From an uncultured Flavobacteriaceae bacterium (GTDB lineage: Bacteria; Bacteroidota; Bacteroidia; Flavobacteriales; Flavobacteriaceae), in NCBI GenBank assembly GCA_943788165.1, contig CALSPF010000002.1, positions 248,001 through 312,000 on the forward strand: a DNA stretch of 64,000 nt. The letters are read 5' to 3'. The position numbers and the translations under genes were made by a program. The first letter of the stretch is position 1; every line of letters begins with the position of its first letter. Positions 34,405-41,992 of this stretch are shown piece after piece. The notes beneath the pieces are model-generated. The model was not told where the DNA came from. It was given only the letters and a program-made list of their open reading frames with translations, and searched no databases.

Positions 34405-34794
34405 ATGAAAAAATACATTCTTTTAATGACTGTGGTCTTAATTTCAACTTTTGCATTTTCGCAAAATCAAGAGCGATTAAGTGTTCACTATTTTGATATT
34501 CCAGAGAGTTTAGAAGCGGAGCTTATGGAATTTAATAAAAAATTAAATCAAGAAATTGAAAATGCTGGGTTTGGAAAAAACTTTTATAAAATATACAAGG
34601 TAAAGGCAGATAATAAAGCTAAAATGTATAACTACCTTCAAATAAGTTCATATACCAGCGATAAGCACTATGAAATGACTCACGATGTGAGCGACCAATA
34701 CAATAAACTTTTAGATGAATTCTGGAGTTCAGATGTTGCAAAAGAATTTGATAAAAACAGAATATATAGAAAAGTTTATAGAATTGATAACTGA
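34405..34794 (+). CDS. secreted protein, unknown, Crp-site promoter
   Basis: A 129-residue secreted protein (signal peptide about 1-19, FAFSQ). The mature part alternates helix and strand (ESLEAELMEFNKKLNQE...KMYNYLQISSYTS), perhaps a dimeric alpha/beta-barrel as in ABM-type proteins. It is a cassette gene that also carries a Crp/Fnr-type palindrome upstream and a leader like the one at 31932. Confidence 0.6.
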   Translation: MKKYILLMTVVLISTFAFSQNQERLSVHYFDIPESLEAELMEFNKKLNQEIENAGFGKNFYKIYKVKADNKAKMYNYLQISSYTSDKHYEMTHDVSDQYNKLLDEFWSSDVAKEFDKNRIYRKVYRIDN

Positions 34795-34802
34795 CCAATA
34801 GA

Positions 34803-34936
34803 TAAAGATGCTTTGAGTTGGATTACATTTTCTATTGCCTAGGCTAAGAAGTACAGAAACAACAGAGAAACCTCATAAGGATTTACCGCTGTTTATTTAG
34901 TAAGTTCTGGAAGAAAAACACGGAGTAGAGATATTT
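34803..34936 (+). repeat. array repeat R9 (composite)
   Basis: AAGATGCTTTGAGTTGG, then TTTCTATTGCCTAGGCTAAG...GGATTTACCGCTGTTTATTTAG, homologous to R7, then TAAGTTCTGGAAGAAAAACA and GGAGTAGAGATATT, homologous to R4. Left-arm and right-arm pieces are joined in an order different from R3. Confidence 0.65.
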
Positions 34937-34987
34937 TAGAGTTTCTTATATTAGTAAATTATTAATAATAAATCAATATAAAATTCA

Positions 34988-35458
34988 ATGAGACAAGTTA
35001 AATCAATATCAATTTTGTTAGCTCTTTTATTTGCAATTACCAGTTGTAAAAACACAATACATAAAGACTCGATTGTTATAAAAAATGCTGATTCAAATGA
35101 GTTAATATTCATTTTAGAGATGAATACTAAAAACAATGTGAAAGCTAAAATAGAAGACTTTACTCAATATCTATCTGATTTTATAGTTGAGAGAGAACCT
35201 TCAACTATTTATGGATACTATCTTTCAGAAGATGGAAAGAAAGTAACATTGATTGAGAGGTATAACAATAGTTTAGACGGAATCAAGCACGGCGAAGACT
35301 TTATAAATGGTCCAAATTTTCAAAATTTTTTCAAGTTTTTTGAGATTGAAACATTCATTGTTTTAGGAAAAGCATCTGATGAGTTCAAGAAGTTTTGTTC
35401 AGAAAATGGATTTGTAATAAATTATAGAGAATCCATTGGAGGATATATCAGAAAATAA
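34988..35458 (+). CDS. lipoprotein with ABM-like domain
   Basis: A 156-residue lipoprotein (Cys about 20, AITSC). It contains KNNVKAKIEDFTQYLSDFI and TIYGYYLSEDGKKVTLIERY, reminiscent of dimeric alpha/beta-barrel (antibiotic biosynthesis monooxygenase) domains. Cassette gene between R9 and R10; its TAA stop is directly before R10. Confidence 0.55.
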   Translation: MRQVKSISILLALLFAITSCKNTIHKDSIVIKNADSNELIFILEMNTKNNVKAKIEDFTQYLSDFIVEREPSTIYGYYLSEDGKKVTLIERYNNSLDGIKHGEDFINGPNFQNFFKFFEIETFIVLGKASDEFKKFCSENGFVINYRESIGGYIRK

Positions 35459-35523
35459 CAAAACCACAGGCATATCTTCTTCGGTAAGTTCAGGCACTTC
35501 TATCCCCCTTAAATACGTTAAAC
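35459..35523 (+). repeat. array repeat R10 (left arm)
   Basis: AAACCACAGGCATATCTTCT, TCGGTAAGTTCAGGCACTTC and TATCCCCCTTAAATACGTTA. The minus-strand reading is SLTYLRGIEVPELTEEDMPV, then V, with a divergent end. It follows one base after the lipoprotein stop. Confidence 0.7.
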
Positions 35524-35557
35524 TTGCGTTACTTATATTTGTGTTAACTAAATTATC

Positions 35558-35931
35558 GTGAAAAAACTTCTTATTCTTTCAGTTTATTTTTTGGATATAG
35601 CTGTTCGCCAACTCATTTTATTTCGCCAAAAACTATCAACTTGCCTTTGTATTCTAAAAGTAATAATGCTAAGGAATTAGTTCGGTCAAAGTATGGCGCC
35701 CCTTTAAAGATTGAAAATCAAGTAAAACAAGAAATATGGATTTATAATTATAGTAGTTCAATAAAAAGTAATAGAACTGTCATTTTTGATAATAACGGCA
35801 AAATCATTAATAACAAGAAACACTACAAGATGTTTCATATGATAACAGGATTAAATAGATATTCATTTATTATTCTGGGCGTTGTAGTCGGTGTGGTTTT
35901 AATTCTCCCACCTTTTCCTGCGTTGCTCTAA
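35558..35931 (+). pseudogene. small lipoprotein, BamE-like, with frameshift in signal
   Basis: GTG 35558 encodes KKLLILSVYF, a signal start, but the frame then fails. The +2 frame reads ...LFFGYSCSPTHF (lipobox SC) and continues with GAPLKIENQVKQEIWIYNYS, VIFDNNGKI and a membrane helix near the end. It resembles SmpA/BamE-type lipoproteins. A length change in the T-run at 35584-35592 would explain it. If functional, it may be a different start; ATG within gives a shorter form. Confidence 0.45.
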
Positions 35932-35968
35932 AAACAGTTTTGTAGATTGTATAGATAAAATATATAAT
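35930..35968 (+). promoter_or_regulatory. duplicated promoter/leader, copy 2
   Basis: TAAAAACAGTTTTGTAGATT then GTATAGATAAAATATATAAT is a diverged copy of 33727-33767. Confidence 0.5.
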
Positions 35969-36139
35969 ATGAATTACAAAATTTTGATGTACACAGCTGC
36001 TACTCTGATTGTAGCAAACCTTTTGATTGGATTATTCTCTAATTTTTGGGGTGACTCTAATTATCCTGATTACATCAACAGTATTTTAATGTTGCTTCTA
36101 ATTATTTCTGGAACACAAGTGTTTTCACAAAAGAAATAA
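35969..36139 (+). CDS. tiny membrane protein
   Basis: A 56-residue frame with two hydrophobic segments (about 8-24 and 37-52), probably real given the copied promoter upstream. No family recognised. Last gene of the cassette array. Confidence 0.5.
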   Translation: MNYKILMYTAATLIVANLLIGLFSNFWGDSNYPDYINSILMLLLIISGTQVFSQKK

Positions 36140-36495
36140 AAACGCCAACAAACCAGTCTGGGGAACTTGCCCTAGTAATTAGAAGTAACTAACGTAAATA
36201 TACACTACAAACGTCCTCTAACAGGGGCGTTTTTTTGTACACCAAAAACCTAACTTCAATAATTGTACTCCATAGTCTATTTTAGAGCCTAGGTGAAATA
36301 TAGTAGAAGCTGCTTAGGGAATAGATTAGGGTCTTCTCTTGTCACTAAACTATAAAAAAAAGACCGATCTGTTGTGCTAGCGAAGAAACTTTTGCTTACC
36401 TCCCTGGGCGAAAGATAATCGTCTTCACAAAAAGTGGTACATTTATTCTGAAGGAACGATTCGGATAAATTTACGCAAAACATAAGACCAAATTA
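36140..36495. other. gene-free end of the array
   Basis: Contains a terminator (36208-36236) and otherwise no supportable gene; a 64-codon minus frame here (36289-36483) lacks start and family signals. The region between 36241 and 36495 serves as the upstream region of the alginate lyase gene. Confidence 0.4.
36208..36236 (+). terminator. terminator at the end of the array
   Basis: AAACGTCC/GGGGCGTT stem with TCTAACA loop, then seven T residues. Confidence 0.7.
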
Positions 36496-37554
36496 ATGAA
36501 AAGATCAACTGTTAAAACTGCATTAGGAACACTTATAAGTTTTAGTTTTCTCGTGCTATTAAGCGCTTGTTCGTCTACAACCAAAAAGGAAAAGCAAGCC
36601 CAAAGAGCGGCCGTTTATCCTAGCGATGTTTTACCTTCTATGGACCAATGGAAAATTCTTCTAGGGGATGGAACCTACAAAGATTCGTTGCTTAACTATG
36701 CGAAAAAAGATTATTTCTATGTAGAAAATGAAGATCAAACCAATTGGGTAGTATACAAAACACCCAATGCTGGGGTAAGTTCAAAAAACTCGCACAATAC
36801 GCGTACAGAGCTGGGCCAAATAAAGGAGTGGACTCCAGAAGAAGGGGGGAAACTAAACGGGACATTAAAAGTACAACATGTTTCCACTTCGGGCGATGCA
36901 CGTGTTGCCGCTTCTTATTCGGTGGTTGTTGGACAAATACACAGTCATCAAGGGCACGAAAATGAGCCGTTAAAGATATTTTACAAGAAGTTCCCTGGCC
37001 ACGAAAAAGGATCGGTCTTTTGGAATTATGAAATCAATACCCAAGGGAGTAATTCAGGCAGATGGGATTATTCTACCGCCGTTTGGGGCTACGATATGTC
37101 GGTGCTTGGAGCAAGTCCAGACAGCTACCCCGAGGAGTTCGAGGACGGGATTGCCTTAGGAGAAGAGTTCTCTTATGAGGTAAATGTTTTTGAAGGCATT
37201 ATGTACCTAACCTTTACAAGTGACGGACATCCAACTCAGCGATTCACCAAGAACTTATTGAAATCTGAATTCGCTAAAAAAGAAGACATGCCGCAGCAAA
37301 TTAAAACACTCTATGCAGCCATTGGACGAGATGGTGTTGAACGTGAAAATGCCTATGCTGGCGAACTACAGTTCTTTAAACAAGGGGCTTATAATCAGAC
37401 CAACGGAAAAAGCCCCGAAGATAATATAGTCTGGAGTACAGGTTCTGCTGTGTATGGCGGGGATATTGAACAGCAATATGCCAACGGATCCTTTACAGAA
37501 GTTTGGTTTAGTGCGGGTTCTCTAGGACCCGGAACTAAACCCGAACTGGAGTAA
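36496..37554 (+). CDS. alginate lyase, polysaccharide lyase family 7 lipoprotein
   Basis: A 352-residue lipoprotein (Cys about 25, LLSACSS) with a PL7 jelly-roll catalytic domain. Signature segments: NTRTELGQ (R-x-E-L type), VVVGQIHS (QIH) and the C-terminal FFKQGAYNQ, variant of YFKxGxYNQ. It cleaves alginate by beta-elimination at the cell surface, fitting a macroalga-associated lifestyle. It is followed by a terminator and a PIG-L pseudogene. The motif Q in FFKQG differs from the usual A/V. Confidence 0.9.
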   Translation: MKRSTVKTALGTLISFSFLVLLSACSSTTKKEKQAQRAAVYPSDVLPSMDQWKILLGDGTYKDSLLNYAKKDYFYVENEDQTNWVVYKTPNAGVSSKNSHNTRTELGQIKEWTPEEGGKLNGTLKVQHVSTSGDARVAASYSVVVGQIHSHQGHENEPLKIFYKKFPGHEKGSVFWNYEINTQGSNSGRWDYSTAVWGYDMSVLGASPDSYPEEFEDGIALGEEFSYEVNVFEGIMYLTFTSDGHPTQRFTKNLLKSEFAKKEDMPQQIKTLYAAIGRDGVERENAYAGELQFFKQGAYNQTNGKSPEDNIVWSTGSAVYGGDIEQQYANGSFTEVWFSAGSLGPGTKPELE

Positions 37555-37602
37555 TTCGCTGAGAGGGAATTTTATTTTTTTACCAAGCGTGAAGAAAATA
37601 TA

Positions 37603-37634
37603 AAAGCCCTGGCGCCATAGGCGCAGGTTTTTTT
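37603..37634 (+). terminator. terminator of the alginate lyase gene
   Basis: GCCCTGGCGCC/GGCGCAGG imperfect stem followed by seven T residues, 50 bases after the stop. Confidence 0.7.
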
Positions 37635-37976
37635 GTGTGTGAGTGAGGATGATGTTTGGCGCAAAATCACGGATGATTTCGGCCAGATGTGCTTCCCTTT
37701 CTGGATTAATTAACATTGGGTAGTCACCCAATCCAAGCATTGATATGTACAGCCCAGTATATTTGATGCTTTAGTCGATATTTCATGTCGTGCTTCTTTC
37801 ACACTTTCTATGCTTCGGTTTGGGTCTTCTTTCCACAAATTACCCGACTCTCCTCTTTCTAGATAGGAAAGGGACAGATTCAACACCTCTCTTCCAAGTT
37901 CTTTTGTTTTTGCAATAATTCCTCCGGCTCTCCACACAAAATCTGCAGCGTGAGCCCCAACAACGAGTAGTCTCAT
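37630..37976 (-). pseudogene. PIG-L/LmbE-type hydrolase, frameshifted and truncated
   Basis: From ATG 37976 the frame gives MRLLVVGAHAADFVWRAGG (PIG-L zinc motif, AHAADxxxR variant of AHPDD), SLSYLERGESG and CTYQCLDW, then leaves frame at a G run near 37722. The +1 frame resumes with GDYPMLINPEREAHLAEIIR and APNIILTHTQK before the sequence ends in the terminator. A single G loss plus 3' truncation explain this. Intact homologues are about 230-260 residues and include 4-oxalomesaconate hydratase-like enzymes. Confidence 0.75.
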
Positions 37977-38097
37977 AAAATTAATTTAAGCAAAAATAGA
38001 TGTTTTAACGCCTATCAAATTAGAGCATCAAACAAAAAAATAGTACAAATCGAACATCTTTTGAAACTTAATCCTATCTCTGAGTGTTTTCTGTGCA

Positions 38098-38134
38098 AAA
38101 AAAACACCTCTAACAGTTAGAAGTGTTTTTTGAA
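38098..38134. terminator. bidirectional terminator-like hairpin
   Basis: AACAC(c)TCTAAC/GTTAGA(a)GTGTT stem with A run before and T run after; it lies 38 bases beyond the stop at 38172 on the minus strand. Confidence 0.7.
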
Positions 38135-38171
38135 TAAGATTAGCGTAAATCTAGCCGTTATTTCTCTTGCA

Positions 38172-38597
38172 TTAATTGTGTTCTGGCATTTTCCCCCAAA
38201 TACCGATAATAAACATGGTAGCAATTGTAGCATACATGATCATTGAAGGTACATCTGGTCCAAAAGCTGCGGGACCATCAACGACCGTTTGTCCCCAATT
38301 GACAATATATGCCTCGGCTAAGGTGGAAATTTGTACTCCCGCTTCTTTCAATTCAGACAGCTGAAAAGAAGTGTTTTTTTGCTGCGTTATTAGATAAGAA
38401 GCGACCTGTAACCCAAAGAAAATTGGAAAAGAACAAAAGAGAGTCAAAACCACTTTCCCATAGACGGGAAAGTTGAGTTCCCGGGAACGTCGGATTAAAT
38501 AAAAAGCCAAAGCAGTCATTAAAATAACAGCAACAGTGTATATCGCATTATTGATGAAAATTTGATTGGAGAGTTGAAAAATTTCGAATTCAGTCAT
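38172..38597 (-). CDS. membrane protein under possible Crp/Fnr control
   Basis: A 141-residue protein with helices at about 18-36, 49-68 and 118-134 and a polar loop. The family is unknown. Its promoter region is shared with the divergent Crp/Fnr gene, and the palindrome at 38653 lies 56-71 bases upstream of its start. Confidence 0.65.
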   Translation of the reverse strand: MTEFEIFQLSNQIFINNAIYTVAVILMTALAFYLIRRSRELNFPVYGKVVLTLFCSFPIFFGLQVASYLITQQKNTSFQLSELKEAGVQISTLAEAYIVNWGQTVVDGPAAFGPDVPSMIMYATIATMFIIGIWGKMPEHN

Positions 38598-38652
38598 AAT
38601 TATATTGTTTTGATTTATTTTTCTTAATCTACCACTCTTTTATTCAGTTAGT

Positions 38653-38668
38653 TGTGACTTTTGTCACA
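38653..38668. promoter_or_regulatory. Crp/Fnr-type palindrome between divergent genes
   Basis: TGTGACTTTTGTCACA, a perfect 6-bp inverted repeat with 4-base spacer, between the membrane-protein gene and the Crp/Fnr regulator. It suggests autoregulation. Confidence 0.65.
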
Positions 38669-38733
38669 TTTCATTTATTTTAGGAATGGTCCTGTTTAAT
38701 TTTCACTAATTTTAAAAACCAAAACTATTTTTT

Positions 38734-39330
38734 ATGAAGTACAGTGAGATTCTAGGCCAATCACTGAGGGCTGAATTTGAACAAAATGCAACTACCCTCA
38801 AGGTTCCGAAAAACGCGCAAATCATTTCAGTGGGCGATCGCATCAATGATATTCCCTTCTTGGTCTCAGGAACCATTCGAGTTTATGCAGAAAGCTACGA
38901 ATCAGGAAAAGAGGTTTTGCTTTATTACTTAGAGAGTGGTGAAACCTGTTTTATGTCTATCATTGCAGGAATGGGCGATCAAATTAGCAAAGTATCTGCT
39001 GTAACAGAAACGGATTGTGAACTACACAGCTTGCCCAATCTAAAAGTAAAAGAATGGCAACTCGCATATTCTGAATGGAACGGTTTTATATTGGGTTTGA
39101 TGGTTAAAAATTATACCAACACAATCAAAACCATTGAAGAATTATCGTTTCTAAATATTGAGTTAAGACTCATTAATTATCTGCAGAAACACCAAACCAC
39201 AGATGGTGTGACAGAGGTGGTGAAAACACATCAACAAATTGCAAAAGATTTAGGTACTTCACGCGAGGTAATTACTCGCGTACTCAAAAAAATTCAATTT
39301 GACGAAAAGAATATTTTGGTGTTCAAATAA
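38734..39330 (+). CDS. Crp/Fnr family transcription regulator
   Basis: A 198-residue regulator. The N-terminal cNMP-binding-like barrel (about 15-125; GDRINDIPFLVSGTIRVYAE, ESGETCFMS) is followed by a winged helix with HQQIAKDLGTSREVITRVLKK (about 165-187). Cysteines for an Fnr-type Fe-S cluster are not evident. Palindromes at 38653, 39933 and 34334 match the consensus TGTGA-N6-TCACA of such proteins and are likely its targets. Confidence 0.9.
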   Translation: MKYSEILGQSLRAEFEQNATTLKVPKNAQIISVGDRINDIPFLVSGTIRVYAESYESGKEVLLYYLESGETCFMSIIAGMGDQISKVSAVTETDCELHSLPNLKVKEWQLAYSEWNGFILGLMVKNYTNTIKTIEELSFLNIELRLINYLQKHQTTDGVTEVVKTHQQIAKDLGTSREVITRVLKKIQFDEKNILVFK

Positions 39331-39339
39331 GAAAAAAGA

Positions 39340-39366
39340 AAACCCCTCGACGGGCGAAGGGTTCTT
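39340..39366 (+). terminator. terminator between Crp/Fnr gene and its neighbour
   Basis: AACCC(c)TCG/CGA(a)GGGTT stem-loop with A-rich and T-poor flanks; likely serves the gene at 39376 and the regulator, from both sides. Confidence 0.6.
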
Positions 39367-39375
39367 AATGATTTT

Positions 39376-39879
39376 CTAGGCTTTTGTCATCATTGCCGAG
39401 GCAACAAACACAATTCCCTCTGGCCCACTAACAGTATATTGATAGTGTATTTTATTGGAATCATTTGGCATAAGGCTAATCTTCCATGAGGTAACAAAGA
39501 CTTCTTTCTTTGAAGATAAACCACTTCTTTGGGCATCTGTTACAAAGACAAATTCACCATTTTTATTACTTTTTAAAACAGAAACAGGCTTGTTTTGTAA
39601 CCCACAATAATGGGTAGACAAGACTTCATCATTTTGTGCATTAAAAATGGTCAACATTTCGATGCCCCCTGTATCGCTCTCTTCCAAAAGCGCACTTCCA
39701 TTCGAGGTAATGCTGTAATTTAATTCGAAGGCATCAGAGGTACCGTCGGTTCTTTGCAATGTTCCCTGCCATTTTCCTTCCAAGGAAAGGAGTTGTTTGA
39801 AGTTGTCAGAAACATCGTTTGCATAAGAATTCGTAAGGCATAAAGATGCCGTAATAAAGAATAAAAGTATTTTTTTCAT
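39376..39879 (-). CDS. secreted DUF1579-like protein
   Basis: A 167-residue protein with a signal peptide (about 1-20). The mature part has the LLSLEGKWQGTLQRTDG start and alternating strands of a lipocalin-like DUF1579 fold. A Crp/Fnr-type palindrome (39933-39948) lies 54 bases upstream. Confidence 0.65.
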   Translation of the reverse strand: MKKILLFFITASLCLTNSYANDVSDNFKQLLSLEGKWQGTLQRTDGTSDAFELNYSITSNGSALLEESDTGGIEMLTIFNAQNDEVLSTHYCGLQNKPVSVLKSNKNGEFVFVTDAQRSGLSSKKEVFVTSWKISLMPNDSNKIHYQYTVSGPEGIVFVASAMMTKA

Positions 39880-39932
39880 GTAAATAGAGTTTGTTTAATA
39901 AACTTAAATTTAGGAATCTCAGAAAATTAGAG

Positions 39933-39948
39933 TGTGACTTATGTCACA
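39933..39948. promoter_or_regulatory. Crp/Fnr-type palindrome
   Basis: TGTGACTTATGTCACA, same half-sites as 38653 and 34334, upstream of the secreted DUF1579-like gene. Confidence 0.6.
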
Positions 39949-40058
39949 AGAGAAAACAGATCATTTTGATAAAATCATCTCAGTTAAATTTCCTTCAAAA
40001 ATGAGGAGAGCTACAAATTCTCGGGCTTTAATCCTTAAATTTGTTAAAACCATTGTCC

Positions 40059-41327
40059 ATGCGTAAACCCTTCCTCCTTCTTGTTTTTCTTTTTTTGTCT
40101 TGTTCAAAAGACAAAACACCCCCACCTGCTGTTATGTATACACTCATTGTATCAGCGTCTAGTGGAGGATCTGTCAATCCAACAGGAGGGCCTTATACAG
40201 CGAATACAAATGTTGCAGTAACCGCAACACCAAATACAGGCTATGTGTTTTCCCATTGGACAGGTAATGCGAACGGAAACGATAATCCATTGTCCATTAG
40301 TATGTCTGGAAATAAAAGTATTCAGGCAAATTTTGTCCAACAGCAGTTCACCCTTGAGGTCAATGTTCTTGGAGAAGGCAGTATAAGTCAATCTCTAATT
40401 AGTACAAGTAAAACAACGCAAGATTATACGGCTGGCTCTGTGGTGCGTTTATTAGCATCACCCTCGAGCGGGTGGTTGTTTTCGGGTTGGTCGGGAGCAA
40501 TAGAGGGGAGCGACAATCCGTATGATGTTACCATAAATGAAGCCAAGACAATAACAGCGAACTTCCAAGAACGACAAGCTGGAGAAGCGGTGGTTTTAGA
40601 GGCTGATGGCCCAGGAGGTACTTACGATCTCATTACCTCTGTGCTGGCCCCTGGATGGAGTCCCATCGAGGTGCCCGATTGTAATCATGCGGCCTTTGGT
40701 GACCATATAGATGAAATCTTCGACGAAAGTTTAGCAAAACATGTCTTCCGATTTTACATCCATCCAACGCCAGACAACGACCGCTGTATTAATTTTGACC
40801 GACAGCGAAATGAAATTAAATCCTACGATAAATCTCCAGAGAACTTATTGGGTCGAGAAGGAGAACGGGTAACCTATCAATGGAAGTTTAAGCTCCCAGC
40901 TGGGTTTCAATCTTCCCCAAAATTCACCCATATTCACCAAATTAAATCAGTGGGCGGTGATCTGGCCAGCATGCCGATTTATACTCTTACGACGCGAAAA
41001 GGCACACCAGATCAATTGGAATTGCGCTATGCAGAAACCGAGAATCAAGGCACCTTAACACGAACGGATTTAGCCCCATTCATCGGTCAATGGGTTGAAG
41101 CAACCGAAACCATTGTCTATGGTGTCAATGGAACCTATAACCTTGAGCTTAGAAACGCCCTTACACAGGAAGTTCTTTTGAGTTACGCTAATCCGTCGAT
41201 AGTAAATTGGCGTCCCGGAGCTAGCTTTGCCCGCCCGAAATGGGGGGTCTACCGCAGCTTAGTGTATGCCGAAGATTTGCGCGATGAAGCCGTTTTGTTT
41301 GCCGACTTTAGTGTGACGGAGGACTAG
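40059..41327 (+). CDS. InlB-repeat lipoprotein with polysaccharide-lyase-like domain
   Basis: A 422-residue lipoprotein (Cys about 15, LFLSCSKD) starting at ATG 40059. Two divergent InlB B-repeats (about 27-95 and 100-170; YVFSHWTGNANG, WLFSGWSGAIEG) precede a jelly-roll-like catalytic candidate (about 180-420) with KFTHIHQIKSVGG, ELRYAE and RPKWGVYRSL, which recalls PL13/PL14/PL20-type lyases. The exact substrate family is not determined. The repeats resemble those at 42866-45415. Confidence 0.65.
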   Translation: MRKPFLLLVFLFLSCSKDKTPPPAVMYTLIVSASSGGSVNPTGGPYTANTNVAVTATPNTGYVFSHWTGNANGNDNPLSISMSGNKSIQANFVQQQFTLEVNVLGEGSISQSLISTSKTTQDYTAGSVVRLLASPSSGWLFSGWSGAIEGSDNPYDVTINEAKTITANFQERQAGEAVVLEADGPGGTYDLITSVLAPGWSPIEVPDCNHAAFGDHIDEIFDESLAKHVFRFYIHPTPDNDRCINFDRQRNEIKSYDKSPENLLGREGERVTYQWKFKLPAGFQSSPKFTHIHQIKSVGGDLASMPIYTLTTRKGTPDQLELRYAETENQGTLTRTDLAPFIGQWVEATETIVYGVNGTYNLELRNALTQEVLLSYANPSIVNWRPGASFARPKWGVYRSLVYAEDLRDEAVLFADFSVTED

Positions 41328-41344
41328 AAAACAAGTGATGTTTT

Positions 41345-41992
41345 TTAAATCAAGCTGTTGTTTTCCACAATATGCGTTCCTTTTTGGGAGGACTTGGACA
41401 AGTCGATCATCGCTTTTGCCACTTTTTCTCCTTTAATGGGGCGCAGTTTTTTGGGAAGTAGAAAAGCAAATAGCGGCATAACTAGTTGTGCGATCTTTTC
41501 TCCAAAACGGAATTCATTTCGTTTTCCTAGTAGTAAAGAAGGCCTAAGGATAGTGGTGGAGGGTAAATTTAGCGCAGTCACTGCATCATCGATCTCCCCT
41601 TTAAGTTTCAAGTAAAAGCCAGCACTACTACGCTTGGCCCCAGCGGAAGAAACATATAAAAAGGAGGATACGTTTTTCGTTTTACAGGCCTTTGCAATGG
41701 AAAGGGTAATGTCGTAATCAATTTTACGATAGGCATCTTTGTCTCCTTTGACCCGAGCTTGTGTGGTGCCAATACAAGAAAAAACAACACTACTGTTTTC
41801 GACCACTCCTTCAACTTCCTTCTGAGAGGAAAAGTTTATTAGACGCACTTCAAGCTTGGGATGTGAAAGTACTAGCGCTCTTCGGCTAACGACAACAATC
41901 TTTTCCAATGAAGCATTGGCCAAGAGTTCACTTAATAAAAAACCGCCAATTAGACCGCTGCTTCCGAACAGCGTAACTTGTTTTTTGTTCAT
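41345..41992 (-). CDS. atypical SDR oxidoreductase, HTATIP2-like
   Basis: A 215-residue NAD(P)-binding Rossmann protein: VTLFGSSGLIGGFLLSEL, FSCIGTTQA, YVSSAGA and the ILRPSLLLGKR segment of HTATIP2-type atypical SDRs. Enzymatic role unknown. It overlaps the DUF1456 gene by four bases. Confidence 0.8.
   Translation of the reverse strand: MNKKQVTLFGSSGLIGGFLLSELLANASLEKIVVVSRRALVLSHPKLEVRLINFSSQKEVEGVVENSSVVFSCIGTTQARVKGDKDAYRKIDYDITLSIAKACKTKNVSSFLYVSSAGAKRSSAGFYLKLKGEIDDAVTALNLPSTTILRPSLLLGKRNEFRFGEKIAQLVMPLFAFLLPKKLRPIKGEKVAKAMIDLSKSSQKGTHIVENNSLI

Noticed and set aside
30288-35523. CRISPR array
   Set aside because: Repeats are long, unequal and degenerate, the intervals contain genes, and no cas genes are in the window.
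30288-35523. Classical integron
   Set aside because: No IntI-type gene is seen, and the only integrase is in the tRNA island with an ordinary Bacteroidota layout; the repeats encode gene ends rather than a plain attC.
36289-36483. 64-codon minus-strand frame upstream of the alginate lyase
   Set aside because: No good start context or recognisable motif; it overlaps the likely promoter region of the lyase gene.
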